From Blasia pusilla (Eukaryota; Marchantiophyta; Marchantiopsida; Blasiales), in the NCBI GenBank assembly GCA_050084515.1, contig CM114271.1:53196001-53260000 (forward strand): a DNA stretch of 64,000 nt, written 5' to 3'. The notes under the pieces were generated by a model. The model was not told the DNA's origin, did no database searches, and saw nothing but the letters and a program-made list of their open reading frames with translations. The position numbers and the translations under genes are program-made. How positions within the stretch are numbered: the first letter of the stretch is position 1; each line of letters opens with the position of its first letter. Positions 1 through 11,593 of this stretch are shown here, piece after piece.

Positions 1-1075
1 GCTCTGCCTCTATTTTCGACTAGGATTTACATGAGTCCTACGAGATCCAGTTGAAGGTTGTTTTTGGTTTGGTTTCGAATCCCTTGGATTCCATGTGTTT
101 CCCTTCTTTTGTGTTGGGGATTGTATTAGGACAACGAATCCCATGAGGCCACACACTTGCTACTCTTTCTTAAACTTCAAAATATTATAGTATCTTTGTT
201 TATAAAAAAATATGTAAGATCAAGATCTCCAAAGATTGCTCAAGCTTGTATGCTTATATTTAGACTTAACTAGTTATTTCCTAAAGCTTGTAAGATCATA
301 TAGCTACAATATGCAAGGGAGGGGTTTAGATGAATGCAAAAGCTAAATTTTTGTAAATTATTGGATTACCAAGTAAGTAATTATTAAGGCAGGACTATAT
401 TATCATACAGCCATTCAATTGTTTTATATGTCCATTTTTTCATTCTCTGTTGCACCTACAAATCTTTTTAGAGTCCAAATTTGCAAGTGAATGTAGTCCA
501 AGTATATTGCATATCTCTCATCAATGATGCACGAGATTATCCTCAACTTGCAAAGAAATCAAATTTAAGAATTAGGACTGCATTGCAAGTGTGAGTATGG
601 AGACTCATAAATAACTTGCAAAGTAAGCAACAATTTATAAGTAGTCTGTGAGTCCTCTATGAGTTTACGGTGCAAATCCACGCTTTTGCATGAATTTGGA
701 AACACGGTCACAAAAAGACTCACAAACACGAAAACTTCAAAAAATCACTTGTCTTCTAAGAGACCCTTTTTCACCTTTTCCCCAAACTTTCCAAAACTCC
801 TATTACTCTTAAGCTAGCTTATTTCAACTTAGAACAAACTATTTATTTATGAATAATACTTGTAAGATGGCAAGTGGGAATATAAAAAGGGAGGGAGTTA
901 ATATTATAGGAGAAGATCCATGGGATAATTGGTATTAAAGTTACCTTGGGATTATAATTAAATATTTTTTCCCAAGATAAGTTCTTATATGTGATTTTGA
1001 TACTAGTTGTTATATTGTGATGCTATATTGTGGCTCTCATTGGTTAGAGCACTCTAGTGTTTCATGTTTATATCC
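1..1075. other. AT-rich flank without recognisable gene
   Basis: This is AT-rich sequence with stops in every frame and no domain, RNA gene or repeat boundary that I can recognise. It probably consists of decayed intergenic or transposon DNA adjoining the LTR cluster that starts near 1.08 kb. Confidence 0.5.
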
Positions 1076-1079
1076 TCTT

Positions 1080-1560
1080 ATTAGAACACAATAGATCTTA
1101 TGCCTTGTTCCATTAGCATACATACACATCACTACACAATGTAGTTTTCTTTTTACATCCACACCACATTCAATACTAATCTTCCCACCACATGGAAAGA
1201 CTTGTATATACACATAGATATATTCATAGAAGTATACTAAGATCATATGAAAAATTCAAAGCAAAAATTGACACAAATAATCAAATTGAATCTTAATTGT
1301 GTATGACATCATCAAGCCACATTCATCCTCCGCCATAAAAATGTCCAAACTCTAATTTTCTTACTTCTACCAAAGTCAAGTAGGAGAGATATTTCCTAGG
1401 CTCAACATGAGAAAAATGACACTTGAAAACCACATCCTCACCTTAAATATCATTAATAAAATCCAATAGATGCCCCTTCCAAAGATAGCAAAACTTGTTC
1501 AATTACGTACATAGGTTATTATATGACCATTCACCAAATAAAAAAGCCATGTGCTCTAAC
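1080..1560 (-). repeat. Strongly diverged LTR copy of the PHD/methyltransferase Ty3-gypsy family
   Basis: Blocks shared with the better LTR copies downstream recur here in the same order: a CATACACATC-type end block near 1118, a CTTCCCACCACATGG-like block near 1180 and GGCTCAACATGAGAAA near 1400. Overall identity is low and the ends cannot be placed exactly. I infer an old solo LTR or LTR fragment in minus orientation. Confidence 0.45.
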
Positions 1561-1673
1561 TTATTAAAGAATGGGAATGTGTGGAAATCTCGACATAAAC
1601 GCAAAAGCATTGAAAAAAGCCTCATCTAATCACTCAAGACAAAGATACAATTAAACAACATGATAATTCACTT

Positions 1674-2163
1674 CTCGTACGCATACACATCGCTACACAT
1701 TGCTGGTCACATCTACACACGACACAACATCAATCTTCTCCAACATATGGGTAGATCCACACATAAATGAAATAGACTCACAAATATACGAAGGGACCCC
1801 ACAATAAAGTAAAAATGGCTCCGCCGGCCTAAAATTCCACTCATGAATCTACATCTCCATATCAAACCACACCCATCTTACGCTATGAGGGAATCCGGAC
1901 GCTAGCACCCTAACTCCTACACACCCACACACGTCTATGCAAGAGAGGCGCTCCTAAGGCTCAACATGAGAAAGATGGCTTGGGAAAGCCATTTTCCTCA
2001 CTCTTATACCCTTGGGAAGAGCCAAAAGGCTATTCCCCCAAAAATAGCCCTACCAACGCCAACATGCGTGCACAAGTTACCAAGTGACCGTTGACTTGGT
2101 CAACAAGTCACCTGCCAGACTAAAACCAAATTAGGGAAATCGCCATAAATAACATTCCCGACA
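1674..2163 (-). repeat. Solo or orphan LTR copy, minus orientation
   Basis: On the minus strand this copy starts TGTCGGGAATG at 2163 and ends near GTATGCGTACGAGA at about 1674, roughly 490 bp. It aligns through its length with the LTR at 2566-3069: shared blocks include the GGTAACTTGTGCACG region, the GGCTCTTCCCAA block and the CTCATGTTGAGCC block. No coding sequence of the element flanks it on the 3' side and I find no convincing 5-bp target duplication, so it is probably a solo LTR that has drifted. Confidence 0.65.
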
Positions 2164-2284
2164 TAATAAACTTGTTGCCAACCTCATCCGACATCTCGGG
2201 ACAAGTAACACCCAAATAACTTGATGACTCTCTATGCCATCAACGTGATAGAACTCTACCTACGTCAAAATAAGATGTGACAAC

Positions 2285-2565
2285 TGTCGTGCGCATACAC
2301 ATCGCTGATCACATCTACACGCCACACAACACCGATCTTCCCCAACATATGGGTAGATCCCCAGATAAATGAAATATACTCACGCATATACAAAGGGATC
2401 CCACAACCTCCCTCCTAAGTGGCGGTTGGATCCCCCTAACTCTAGATAACATACATATATGTCCCAAAAATGATCTCCTATCCTATACAAATCTAGCACC
2501 ATCGGTGTCGTCATGCTCGCAACACTGCCACACTGTAACAACCTGCCATGTTGATCCCTCCGAAG
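2285..2565 (-). repeat. Fragment of element 3' end plus short-form LTR, minus orientation
   Basis: Read on the minus strand, this begins directly after the LTR at 2566-3069. It contains a stretch resembling the plus-strand element from about 21190 onward (shared GAGTTAGGGG and GGTTGTGTGATC-type blocks) and ends in the common LTR terminus GTATGCGCACGACA at 2285. It therefore represents the short LTR version seen at 21240-21434, joined to a scrap of internal sequence. Confidence 0.5.
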
Positions 2566-3069
2566 TGTCATGCATATACACATCGCTACACATTATACAT
2601 TGGTGGTCATATCCACACCACACAACACTGATCTTCCCCACACACGGGTAGATCCATACATGTAAATAAATCAACTCATACATATACATGGAGATCACAC
2701 AACAAAAAATAAAGAGTAGTAAAAATGGCACGCCCGGCCTAAAACTCCACTCCTCAATCTTCATCAACATATCGAGCCTCGTCCATCATGTGATCTCAAG
2801 AAATCCAGACGCTTACACCTTGGTCCTATCTCACACACAACAAGAGAGATGCTTCAACAACCCAACATGAGAAAGGTGGCTTGGCAAAGCCATCTTCCTC
2901 CCTTCTATAGGGTTGGGAAGAGCCAAAAAGGCTCTTGCCCCCCAAAAAAACTATCCTCTTGGTAACCTTCGTGCACAGGTTACCAAGGGCGATTGACCTG
3001 CTAAACAAGTCACCCGACTGTGAAAGACCTCAACAGGAAAGTTATAAAAAATGACGTTCCTCCTTGACA
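2566..3069 (-). repeat. 3' LTR of the minus-strand Ty3/gypsy element
   Basis: On the minus strand the LTR runs from TGTCAAGGAGG at 3069 to GCATGACA at 2566, about 504 bp, with the inverted terminal pair TGTCA...TGACA. It follows the PHD-finger end of the polyprotein by about 13 bp, which fits a 3' LTR. The terminal 135 bp, starting at TGTGATCTCC, is the part best conserved among all LTR copies in the window. Confidence 0.7.
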
Positions 3070-3081
3070 TAACCTAATATC

Positions 3082-4301
3082 CTATGTACATCTTGGACAT
3101 ATCCATCATCCCATGGGAACTACATCAAGAAGGGGGGTCATACATGACATATGCCACCCTCGAGAACAACCATCACATACCAACATGGTGGCTGCACCCC
3201 TCGCGGGTCCGCACAACATACACCTCAAGCCGACACGTACCATTGCCAAGCTCGGATCCACTATTCCGTCCACGTTCAGAAGGTGACATGAGGCACAATT
3301 GCGCATCTGATCCTTCCAAACCATACAATCTCGTCCCTCCAACATGAGGACTCTGATCGGTAATACCTCCCGCACACGTAGGATCGTGCGCCCTGCAGTG
3401 ACATCTAGCGTCGTGGTTTCTGTTGTAAATACATGTAATCTCTAGGATAAAACCTCATAATCCCTGAATGGTAACCTCCTCCACGAATGGTTGCGTACCT
3501 CAATGTATCCCTATGATGAGCAATAGCTAAGTTCTCAAAGGTCATGGGCATAACTCTATGAAAAATATGTGCCCTCTGAGAACACGCTTGTATCCACACA
3601 TCTAGATCATCAAGATCTAACACCTCTGGCATGTCACGTTGAATGACTACAGGTAAATCTGACTCTCTCCCAAAGAATAAAAAGTACGGTGAAAATGACG
3701 CCAAGGATGCCTGTCGACTAAAGCGATAACCCATAGTCAACCATGGCAACTGTAGGTCCCACTCTCTCAACTGTCCCCGTTGCAAGCCATACTTGCGCAA
3801 TCCTCTCTTCACCGTCTCTACTACTCTCTCCGCCAACCCATCCGCCTGAGAATGATCTCTGGACATGGTATGGTGATCTATCAGCGCATGATCATACAAG
3901 GGAGAGTTTTTTTTGCTTGCCTTCTCCGGTAGTGCCACCAACTCTATCCACTTGGAGAAATTCTCCACCATAACCAACACGTATATGTGATGACGCCCTG
4001 TCAATGGCAAAGGTCCCGCAAAGTCTAAACTCCACTGATAACCTAAACCCATAATCGGAAAAGGATATAACTACGGAGTGGGAGCATTGAAGGATGCTCG
4101 TACTCGGTCACATACCATACATCTGGCCATAAACTGTTGTACCCCAATATGCATGGCCCGCCACCAATACTGAACCTGTAGTAAGTTGTAAGTACTCTTT
4201 ACTCCAAAATGCCCCAATTCCTTATGGGCATGTCTCACTACACGTGCTCGCTGGGAAGGATGAGGTACCATTCCTATCCTATCATCTCCCCATACCCGCA
4301 A
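3082..4301 (-). pseudogene. Integrase with C-terminal PHD finger (minus element), defective
   Basis: The zinc-binding HHCC region lies at about 4301-4071, with HAHKELGH and a later CMVC pair. The catalytic core starts with LDFAGPLP near 4022 and ends with HSQADGLAERVVETVKR near 3850. Between these, the segment that holds the second catalytic Asp (VLIDQGTEF in the plus copy) is deleted, around 3890-3915, so strand transfer is impossible. Downstream comes the block DMPEVLDLDDLDVW, then a CMLC...CDGC...GWHMSC PHD finger between about 3225 and 3088. An in-frame TGA at 3106-3108 precedes WICPRC. The same TGA occurs in the plus copy. The polyprotein would end at 3082, just before the LTR. Confidence 0.8.
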
Positions 4302-4599
4302 TATGTGAGTCCGCTCCCACCTGAACCTCCTGGCTCTCTATAGGATCCGATCCCGCTCCCTAGCACTCACTCTGCTCGCTATGATGCCAGTGCGCAAGAA
4401 CTCCACAACCTCCACATCGTCATGGATATCACGACCACATGTCACCTCCTCACTGGCCTTCGGATCCAAAGAATCATCATCCGACCCCACCATTGGAGTC
4501 ATCACCTCTGACTAACCTACCATAGTCAACCAACAAAGATAGGCAGATACATGCCAACCAGACACCATCTCCTCATCTCTCTCTCCGTGCCATCGAGCT

Positions 4600-5271
4600 C
4601 TTGTGTTGTCTCTCTTACTCGGACATGGGTTACGACTCAATCCATCCGCATCCTCATTCAGCCGACTTGGCATGTGAACCACCTTGAACTCATAGTCCTG
4701 TAGTTATAGAGCCCACATGGCAAGCTTTTCCGTAAGCTTTTTAGACTCCATCGACCACCTGAACGGCTGATGATCAATGATAAGTGTGAAAGGGTTGCCA
4801 AATAAATAGCACCTGAAACGTGCCACGACCCACACCGCATCCAAGCACTCTCCCTTGTAGGAGCTGTTCTTCGCCTCTGCAATGTTGTTCCATCGGCTTG
4901 CATAAGCCACAACGAACTTCTTCTCCTTGTCATCCCTCTGGGTAAGCACTGCTTCTAAACCCAACATGCTCCAATCCGTATGTAACTGGAATGGGCGACC
5001 CCTAATCGGTCTCTCTAAAATGGGTGAGGATGTCAACCTGTCCTTGAGCTTCTAAAATGCTTGCTCCTTAACATCTTCCCACAACCAAACCTAATCAAGT
5101 ATCGTCAAAAAGGTCAAAGACTTTGCGATCGCACTAAAACCCTTGACGTACCGTCGATAGAAGTTCGCCAGTCCCAGAAACGCTCAACTCACATCTATAG
5201 GGCATGGAATCTGTGCAGTAGCCTCCACCTTCGTCAGCTGAACACCTAACCCACTCGGGTATATGGTGTGT
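4600..5271 (-). pseudogene. Reverse transcriptase C-terminus and RNase H of the minus element, defective
   Basis: On the minus strand, sequence from 5271 resumes the RT thumb and connection (AFLGLANFYRRYVKGFS with a nearby stop), then gives RNase H: FQLHTDWSMLGLEAVLTQ, KKFVVAYASRWNNIAEAKNS, YLFGNPFTLIIDHQPFRW and a DADGLSRNPCPSKRD tail. Several stops break the frame. It is colinear with RNase H at 19200-19640 of the plus copy. The RT portion continues across the CACTA insertion at 13650-13688. Confidence 0.8.
5269..5271. repeat. Target-site duplication TGT, left copy
   Basis: TGT lies directly before the CACTAG terminus of the DNA transposon and is repeated at 13647-13649 directly after the opposite terminus. 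Removing the transposon and one TGT restores the RT reading frame (EYLGHTIYP) of the host retroelement. Confidence 0.9.
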
Positions 5272-5283
5272 CACTAGAAGAAA

Positions 5284-5800
5284 TCATTTAATATATGACT
5301 ATGAGATATGACTAGACCGAGTCATATACTATGGTAAATGACTGAGTATGACTCATTACGATTAGAGTCATATAAACCAAGTCATTTACATGTAAAGACT
5401 AAGGTTACGGGGATGGTATATGACTTGAGTCATGCTGTACTGAGTTATAAATATATGACTAATGAGTCAGCATATATTGATACATTGGCATCTTACGTGG
5501 CAATATGACTTCCACCTAGGATACTCATGGGTTTGACATCTGTAATGACTAAGTCATAAAGGCCTACACCATGATAATTAGGATGTAGATGAACAAATGT
5601 TTGACTTACACGTATCTCCATACAAATTTCACATGTGGATTAAATGACTCAATCATACATTCCATGTTAAATGATGACTAGGGTTTTCATGGACAAACCA
5701 CAAATTGCCATATGGAGTCAAATAACTTTGTGACACATGTTGGAAATGACTAAGCAATATGTGCAAATGAGGATTCTATTCAGACGTGTATTTGTTTGAC
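5284..5800. repeat. Left subterminal AGTCAT/ATGACT repeat cluster of the CACTA element
   Basis: The hexamer ATGACT or its complement AGTCAT recurs many times in both orientations within this stretch, for example in TATGACTATGAGATATGACT and in AGTCATATACTATGG. In En/Spm elements such subterminal repeats are the binding sites of the accessory transposition protein (TNPA). A matching cluster lies at the right end. Confidence 0.75.
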
Positions 5801-5837
5801 ATGTGTCCCTTGTTGATTATATCAGTAAGTTGTAAAG

Positions 5838-6090
5838 TTATAGGTATTACTCTGTCAATCATATGCATGACTATGGTAGTTATATGTGTAACTCTATCAG
5901 CCATATGCATTACTATGGTAGTCATATGTACGACTCTATCAATCATTAGCATGACTCTGGAAGTCACATCTATAACTCTATCAATCATGTACATGACTTT
6001 GGCAATCGAACGCATAACTCTACCAATCATATGCATGACTATGGTAGTCACATGCATACCTTGGTCAATCATACCAATAACTTTGTTTAT
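5838..6090 (+). repeat. 42-bp minisatellite, about six units
   Basis: A unit of 42 bp (roughly ACTCTATCAATCATATGCA followed by TGACTATGGTAGTCATATG) is repeated about six times with divergence. Because 42 is a multiple of three, it yields an open frame of 14-residue repeats on each strand, which I regard as a by-product and not a protein. It embeds the same AGTCAT/ATGACT motif as the subterminal arrays. Confidence 0.75.
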
Positions 6091-6129
6091 CATTTTTTTT
6101 TACTCTGGTAGTCATGGGCATATGACTAC

Positions 6130-9100
6130 CAGAGTTATTTAATATAATTGTTTCAATCATATATTTGTTCCTCTCTTGTTGGGTAGTCATATGTATGGTT
6201 CTACAACTTGTAATTACTAGAAAATGTTTTATTTAAAGATAAATTTATCAATTCACACTCCCCATCCAAATCTTGGAGATTCAATATGCAAGAATGAATA
6301 ATTCAGGTGAGGCATACATTCGGTCGTTGTTTGGCCTATTGCAGTTAACAAGGAAGGATATAAAATCATTCAAAACTTTTCACACTAAGCTGAAATGCAC
6401 TTTGGATTGTAAGGCATCAGAGTATCATGTCTCATCAAACTTGTAACTTTTGCTCAAGCCCAAATTTGGGATATGGCTACTCTAATAATAATTCAAACCA
6501 TATAAATGTCTATATCGAGACAAAAAAGGAAAGAATTCATAATAACAACCTCATCATCAGAGAGGAGTTTTAGAACATTCCATGATGAAAATTTTGGCAA
6601 ACATAGAAAACAATAAAAAGAAAAAAGTTATTGAATGTAAAACATCCACTAATGAACTACTTTCTTTAAGTGCATCTTTGGCCAAATGATGGCAGATCCA
6701 AGTGCATATCCAAGTGTGTATTGGGGAGGGTCATCATTTGTATTCATTAGGGTCTATCTTAGTTTCACCTTGAGTCTCCAAAGGTTATGGTTCGTGGATC
6801 AACAACAAACTTGAATATACAATTTGCAAACTCATTCTCTTCCACCAACCATTGCAAAACTGATAACTTGTCGATCCATGGTTTTTTATATGTTGGTCCC
6901 ATAAAAAACTAGTTAGTCTGTGAACATCCCACAACTTCATCAACACAAGAGGTAATCAAACCTCCTCCAAACTGATTGCTTCATTAATTTAAAAGGCAAA
7001 GAAGAAATCAGATGTGCTCCTTCATATGTACAATTACTAACCCTGCCATTTTTTTCATCGATTATGGGCTTTACACCATCCTGAAGGAAAGGAAATATTA
7101 CTAGTTTATTGGTCATATTTTGTAATCTCTTGCCACTTCAGATGAGTTGTGCAATCCTAAAATTCAAGCCGTTGTAATTTGAGCTAAATAAAAACATACT
7201 TTACCACTTTCTCTTCCTAAAATCCAAGCCCTTGTAACTTTACCATGTTCCCGGGTCAGGAATTTGGAAAAATATCCCTAAACCCTAAAAATATCTAGGC
7301 CATCAGTAAAAAAACAAATCTCTTCCTTGGGGACTCAAAACATAAACGTTTGAAATCTGGATGAAAGGTGCCTGTTAGATGGGATATCATTGTCATAAAC
7401 ATGGAAAGGCTCCCATAGGCTAGTAGGCTTCCCATGGACTAGAAATCTAGTTCTAATTTCTCTCAACAGCTTCTTGTCATTGAACACCCACTTCCATTAG
7501 TAAACCTTCTTCATATTCAGCTGGGAAGAACAATCACTCACCTTTATCAAAGTTTTTGCTATGAGCAACAAATCAAATCTTCCAAGAGACCAAAAAAATA
7601 GATTAAGCTTCAGTGAAGGGTACATACTTCCAATAGTATCTTTTCCTCCCACTATCTGGTACACTCATCAAGACCCCTCTCTGCACCAAAACAAGTTGCC
7701 ATGATCGAAATTGTGCAGAAGGCTATTATTAAGAATGCCTCTCAGAATGAGTTCGAGGTTGGTCCATTATGATAAGCACTCCCACCGCATGTGACACAGC
7801 AAGTGAGACCAAACTCTACACCAAAACTAGTCACTAGGTTTGAGAATTTATACATTCTCTTGAGAATGGCCATCAGATCTAGTTTAAGGTGACTCTATTT
7901 CCACAAACCCTTACAATGTCCGATACAACAATTGAGACCATTCTCTATACCAAAACCAGCTCATGCTTCCCAAATGCGTACACTCAGAGTCTTATTTCCT
8001 ATCAGATCCAGTTTGAGATGACTCTATGACCGCAAACTACTCTCACGTATTCTTGAAATCCAAGAGAAGTCTGAAATTGCACTCTGGCGACTAAGGCATC
8101 TCGACATCATTCCAACTGGACCACGAGATTTCATTATCACTACCGTGCACCCAAGAAATGGGAGAAGTGACACATCTTAATGCATCGATTAAGAGAATTT
8201 TGACCTTCTTTATTGCTATCTTGGTCCAACATTACTGCGAGGTATTACTCAAATTTACTCTCCACCTTTGGGTTTCTAGAATGCACACTTTGATCCGCAC
8301 ATGGGGTCGTAGCGCTTCCTTGTGATTCATGAATGGAATCAAGTGCCGTATGGGGTCCCTCTAGATTACAAATTGATGGATGGTGTAGGGAGCAAGATGA
8401 GCACTTTTCAATGTCAAAACAGGTAGTAAACAAGGAGAGCTCAGTCCTTGTGAGAAGAAATCTCCAGATTACAAAGAAAGTTGCGACCCCATCGAGGGTC
8501 AACATATACACGAAGAGGCTGCAAGAGCATTTAGCAAATGAAATTTCCATGAGATCATATCAAATCAAATCTTCTACTACCAAGTGAAGATAAAACATTG
8601 TCGCAACGCCAATCCTTTCCCACTAATTTCAGCATATCCCCTGTACGACAATCCACTTCTCTCTAAAGTTGATGGGTTGGACCAACATCAGCTAAATTTT
8701 CTATGCCTTGAATATGCCGGAGGTTTGGAATTTGAGGAAAACGCTTCACAAACCCATAAATTATAGATCGCAGAGGTGGATCTAAAGGTAGTTGATAATT
8801 AGAGATTTCTGCCAGATTCAAGGCACCAACGTTGGACACTCACATCAAAATCAACCGGTCAGGAAAAGAGAAAAGCCATTTTCAAGAGCCCACGAGCGCC
8901 ACTCTTAAATAACCCTCTCTCTCCATCCAAAATTGTCGAGTAGCAATTTGGAAATCACTTGTGAAAGCTACAATCTTTGATAATCAGCTTCATGGAATTT
9001 CTAAGGGCTCTTTGACAAATCCTCATCAAGTCAGCCACTCAGTTCGACTCTAAAAATATGCCTACTCACCAAAATTGAGCAACAAAAACTTTGGGCTTCC

Positions 9101-10150
9101 GCAAGGAAAAAGATTCTGTCCAAAATCCTCATGGACACTCAAAGGAAGGCTCATTCTCAAGTCTTGAATTTGTGCCTCGATGCGTGTGGGTATGTAAGTG
9201 TATGTATGAAAGAGAGAGGGAGCCTGATTTTGACAAGCTGCAGTTTGGAAAGTTTGAAAAGTCTCACTAATCTGGAGGGAGCTCCAACATGGGTTCTGAA
9301 CAGTGTAGAAGAAATGAGGATCGGATGGCCGCCCCACTAAACTGAAAGAGCAGCAACTAACCCATGTTGGCTAGAAGATACACATATCACACTTTTGTCC
9401 TGCCTTTCATGTGAAGATGATGAGTGGTGTGATGTGTGTGACAGAAGGCTCTTGCTGATTCTGTGAGGGATGTGGAACAAAAAAGTTTGCCAATAATGTT
9501 TAGAGGGATGGGTGTGGGGGGGAGAGGAAATTGGGGATAGATCTATGGAAAGGAGTGTTTGGCTTGGAACTTCAGGAGGGGAGATCCTCTATAATTGTGG
9601 CTCCCTGTGTTTGTTTTGTGGGAGCCCACGGAAAACTCATTGAAAAAATACAAGGTTGTGTTTATTGGGACCTCCAAGAGAAGATCCTATTCCATTTGGG
9701 TCTTTGCTTCTATTTTGTGGGATCCCACGGTAGAAAGTTGAAAAGGGCTTGGAGGCATGTTTTCGGAGTACCTACTGCAAGAGGGCACTTCTGTTTGGGT
9801 GAGATCACCCACTTCTTTGATGAATAAATCTTAAAACATAAAATTACATCATAAGATCGCTCCCTCCTAATGAACTTTTTCCTCTCCGCATGTAAAACTC
9901 TAGCGGACATCTTGCGTAGACCATGCTTGTGCCTGCACCAGCAAGTCTAAGACGGAAGAGCTCACGACGGGTATACCCGTGAGTCCGAGATTGACCATGA
10001 CAGTTCAATTCTCAAAGCGTGGAGAGTCAACGAGAGCACCAGATTTTGAATAGCATATTCTCCCTAATTCAATGTTCGTTAACCATCAACCTACTCTCTT
10101 CGCCAGAGCATCAACTTCTTCTTCACATCAATTTTCCCCGTATTTGATGT
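6130..10150. other. CACTA interior, no recognisable gene
   Basis: Four kilobases of the transposon interior hold only short open frames without recognisable domains, for example one at 8333-8587 (+). There is no transposase signature. Some stretches (9530-9830) could be scraps of captured host DNA, but nothing supports a specific source. Confidence 0.45.
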
Positions 10151-10161
10151 TTGCCTAGACG

Positions 10162-10452
10162 ATGAAGCCACTCTCTTCATCATTGTTTGTTGTTCCAATT
10201 ATTTCAAGCACAAATCCAAATTCCAACCGTGGCCTAACTCGATACACTCCGGTTCAATCACGCGTGCGCAAGAGCGCAAACATAACGTGTCTTTGTGCCA
10301 CGGAACTCCTTCCAAGGCTATCGGTCTTCAAAGGAGCGAAGAGAGTGGATCATCCCACCAAGTTTTTGCGCGAGATCCAAGGACTTTTGGGTCATTCCGC
10401 TCATCAGCTCATGAGAGCTGAGCACCAATGGTGTTTGTGTGTGGGAGGCTAA
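10162..10452 (+). other. Possible captured gene 5' end (transit-peptide-like open frame) inside the CACTA element
   Basis: A 96-codon frame begins MKPLSSSLFVVPIISS and continues Ser/Thr/Arg-rich and acid-poor for about 60 residues, similar in composition to a plastid transit peptide. The 150 bp upstream are pyrimidine-rich like a plant 5' leader. CACTA elements are known to capture host gene fragments. I recognise no homologue, and chance composition is a real alternative. Confidence 0.2.
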
Positions 10453-10510
10453 GAGAGAGAATAAAAAGGTGGATTTAATCTTGCTTGGAGTTCATGAGAT
10501 GAATGAATGT

Positions 10511-10620
<110 letters not shown>

Positions 10621-11159
10621 CCTTGATGGACCAAAACTCAAAGAGGAGAGCAGCGAAAAGAAAAAATCTGACCCACGAATGCAGAAAATGGAGATAGAAG
10701 TCGTTGCTCACCTAAAGATCAATGTTTTGGGCGTGTATGTGGATTGGAGCAGGGAGGAAGATCAATGGGAGGGTGAGCAGTAGTCAAGAAACATGGCTCT
10801 AGATGATCGAAACGCAATCTTGACAACAACCCTCACGTTCAAGACACTGAGTTGAACCCCCGCACACTATCCTTATTCAACTGCAGGAACGCGAGCGAGG
10901 GAATGTAAATGAATCACAAGAACTATCACACTATGGACGTTGTCACCTTACACGTCTTCCTTTGGATCTCGATAGAGAGAATACAAAAAAGATAGAGAAT
11001 GGCGCATTTACAATGTGTGTATGTAGAGTTCCCTCTCTTCTCAACATCCGTAGAAGAATCACTCGCCTTGCCTATGAGCAGTAGTAGCAAGGGGACTTAG
11101 AGTACAAATCAGGAAGTCAAGTGGGTTTTCCAATATTGAAACTCCTGAATCGCGCGCGC

Positions 11160-11520
11160 GGGAGTTTCAAGGAAAGAGACAAGAAAGGAAGGGGAGAGTA
11201 AAGGAAAGGGAGGGGAGGAAGAAAAGGAAATGACCGATTGCGGTGACTAGAGAAGAGAAGTGAAGTGAAGGGGGAGGGAAAGGGAACCGTAGGAAAGAAA
11301 GAGAAAATTAAGGGAAAGGATTAAAACAAGAAACAAGAATAGGGGAGAAGGGAGAAGGGAGAAAAGAAAGGAACCAAAACAAGAAAAAAAATGAAGATAA
11401 GGGAATCCAATGGGGAGGAGAAGAGGAAGAGAAGGGAAGCAAAGAAAAGTTTTTGAACACTAAGAAAAGGAAAGGAAAGGAGCCCATTGGAAAAAAAGGA
11501 AAACATAGAGACAATAAACT
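11160..11520. repeat. Purine-rich low-complexity tract
   Basis: The plus strand is almost entirely A and G, with GGAAAGGGA-type runs. The open frames seen on the minus strand here are Phe/Ser/Leu-rich artefacts of this composition. Confidence 0.8.
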
Positions 11521-11593
11521 AAAAGCAAACCAATTGTCAAACCGTTGGATGGACCTCAAAATTTATACAAATAAGACTATTATTCTTTGAAAT

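Noticed and set aside
5776-6142. Open frames of 105-118 codons on both strands
   Set aside because: They arise because the minisatellite unit is 42 bp, a multiple of three; the same array is open on both strands.
11308-11559. Phe/Ser/Leu-rich open frames on the minus strand
   Set aside because: Artefacts of the purine-rich low-complexity tract.
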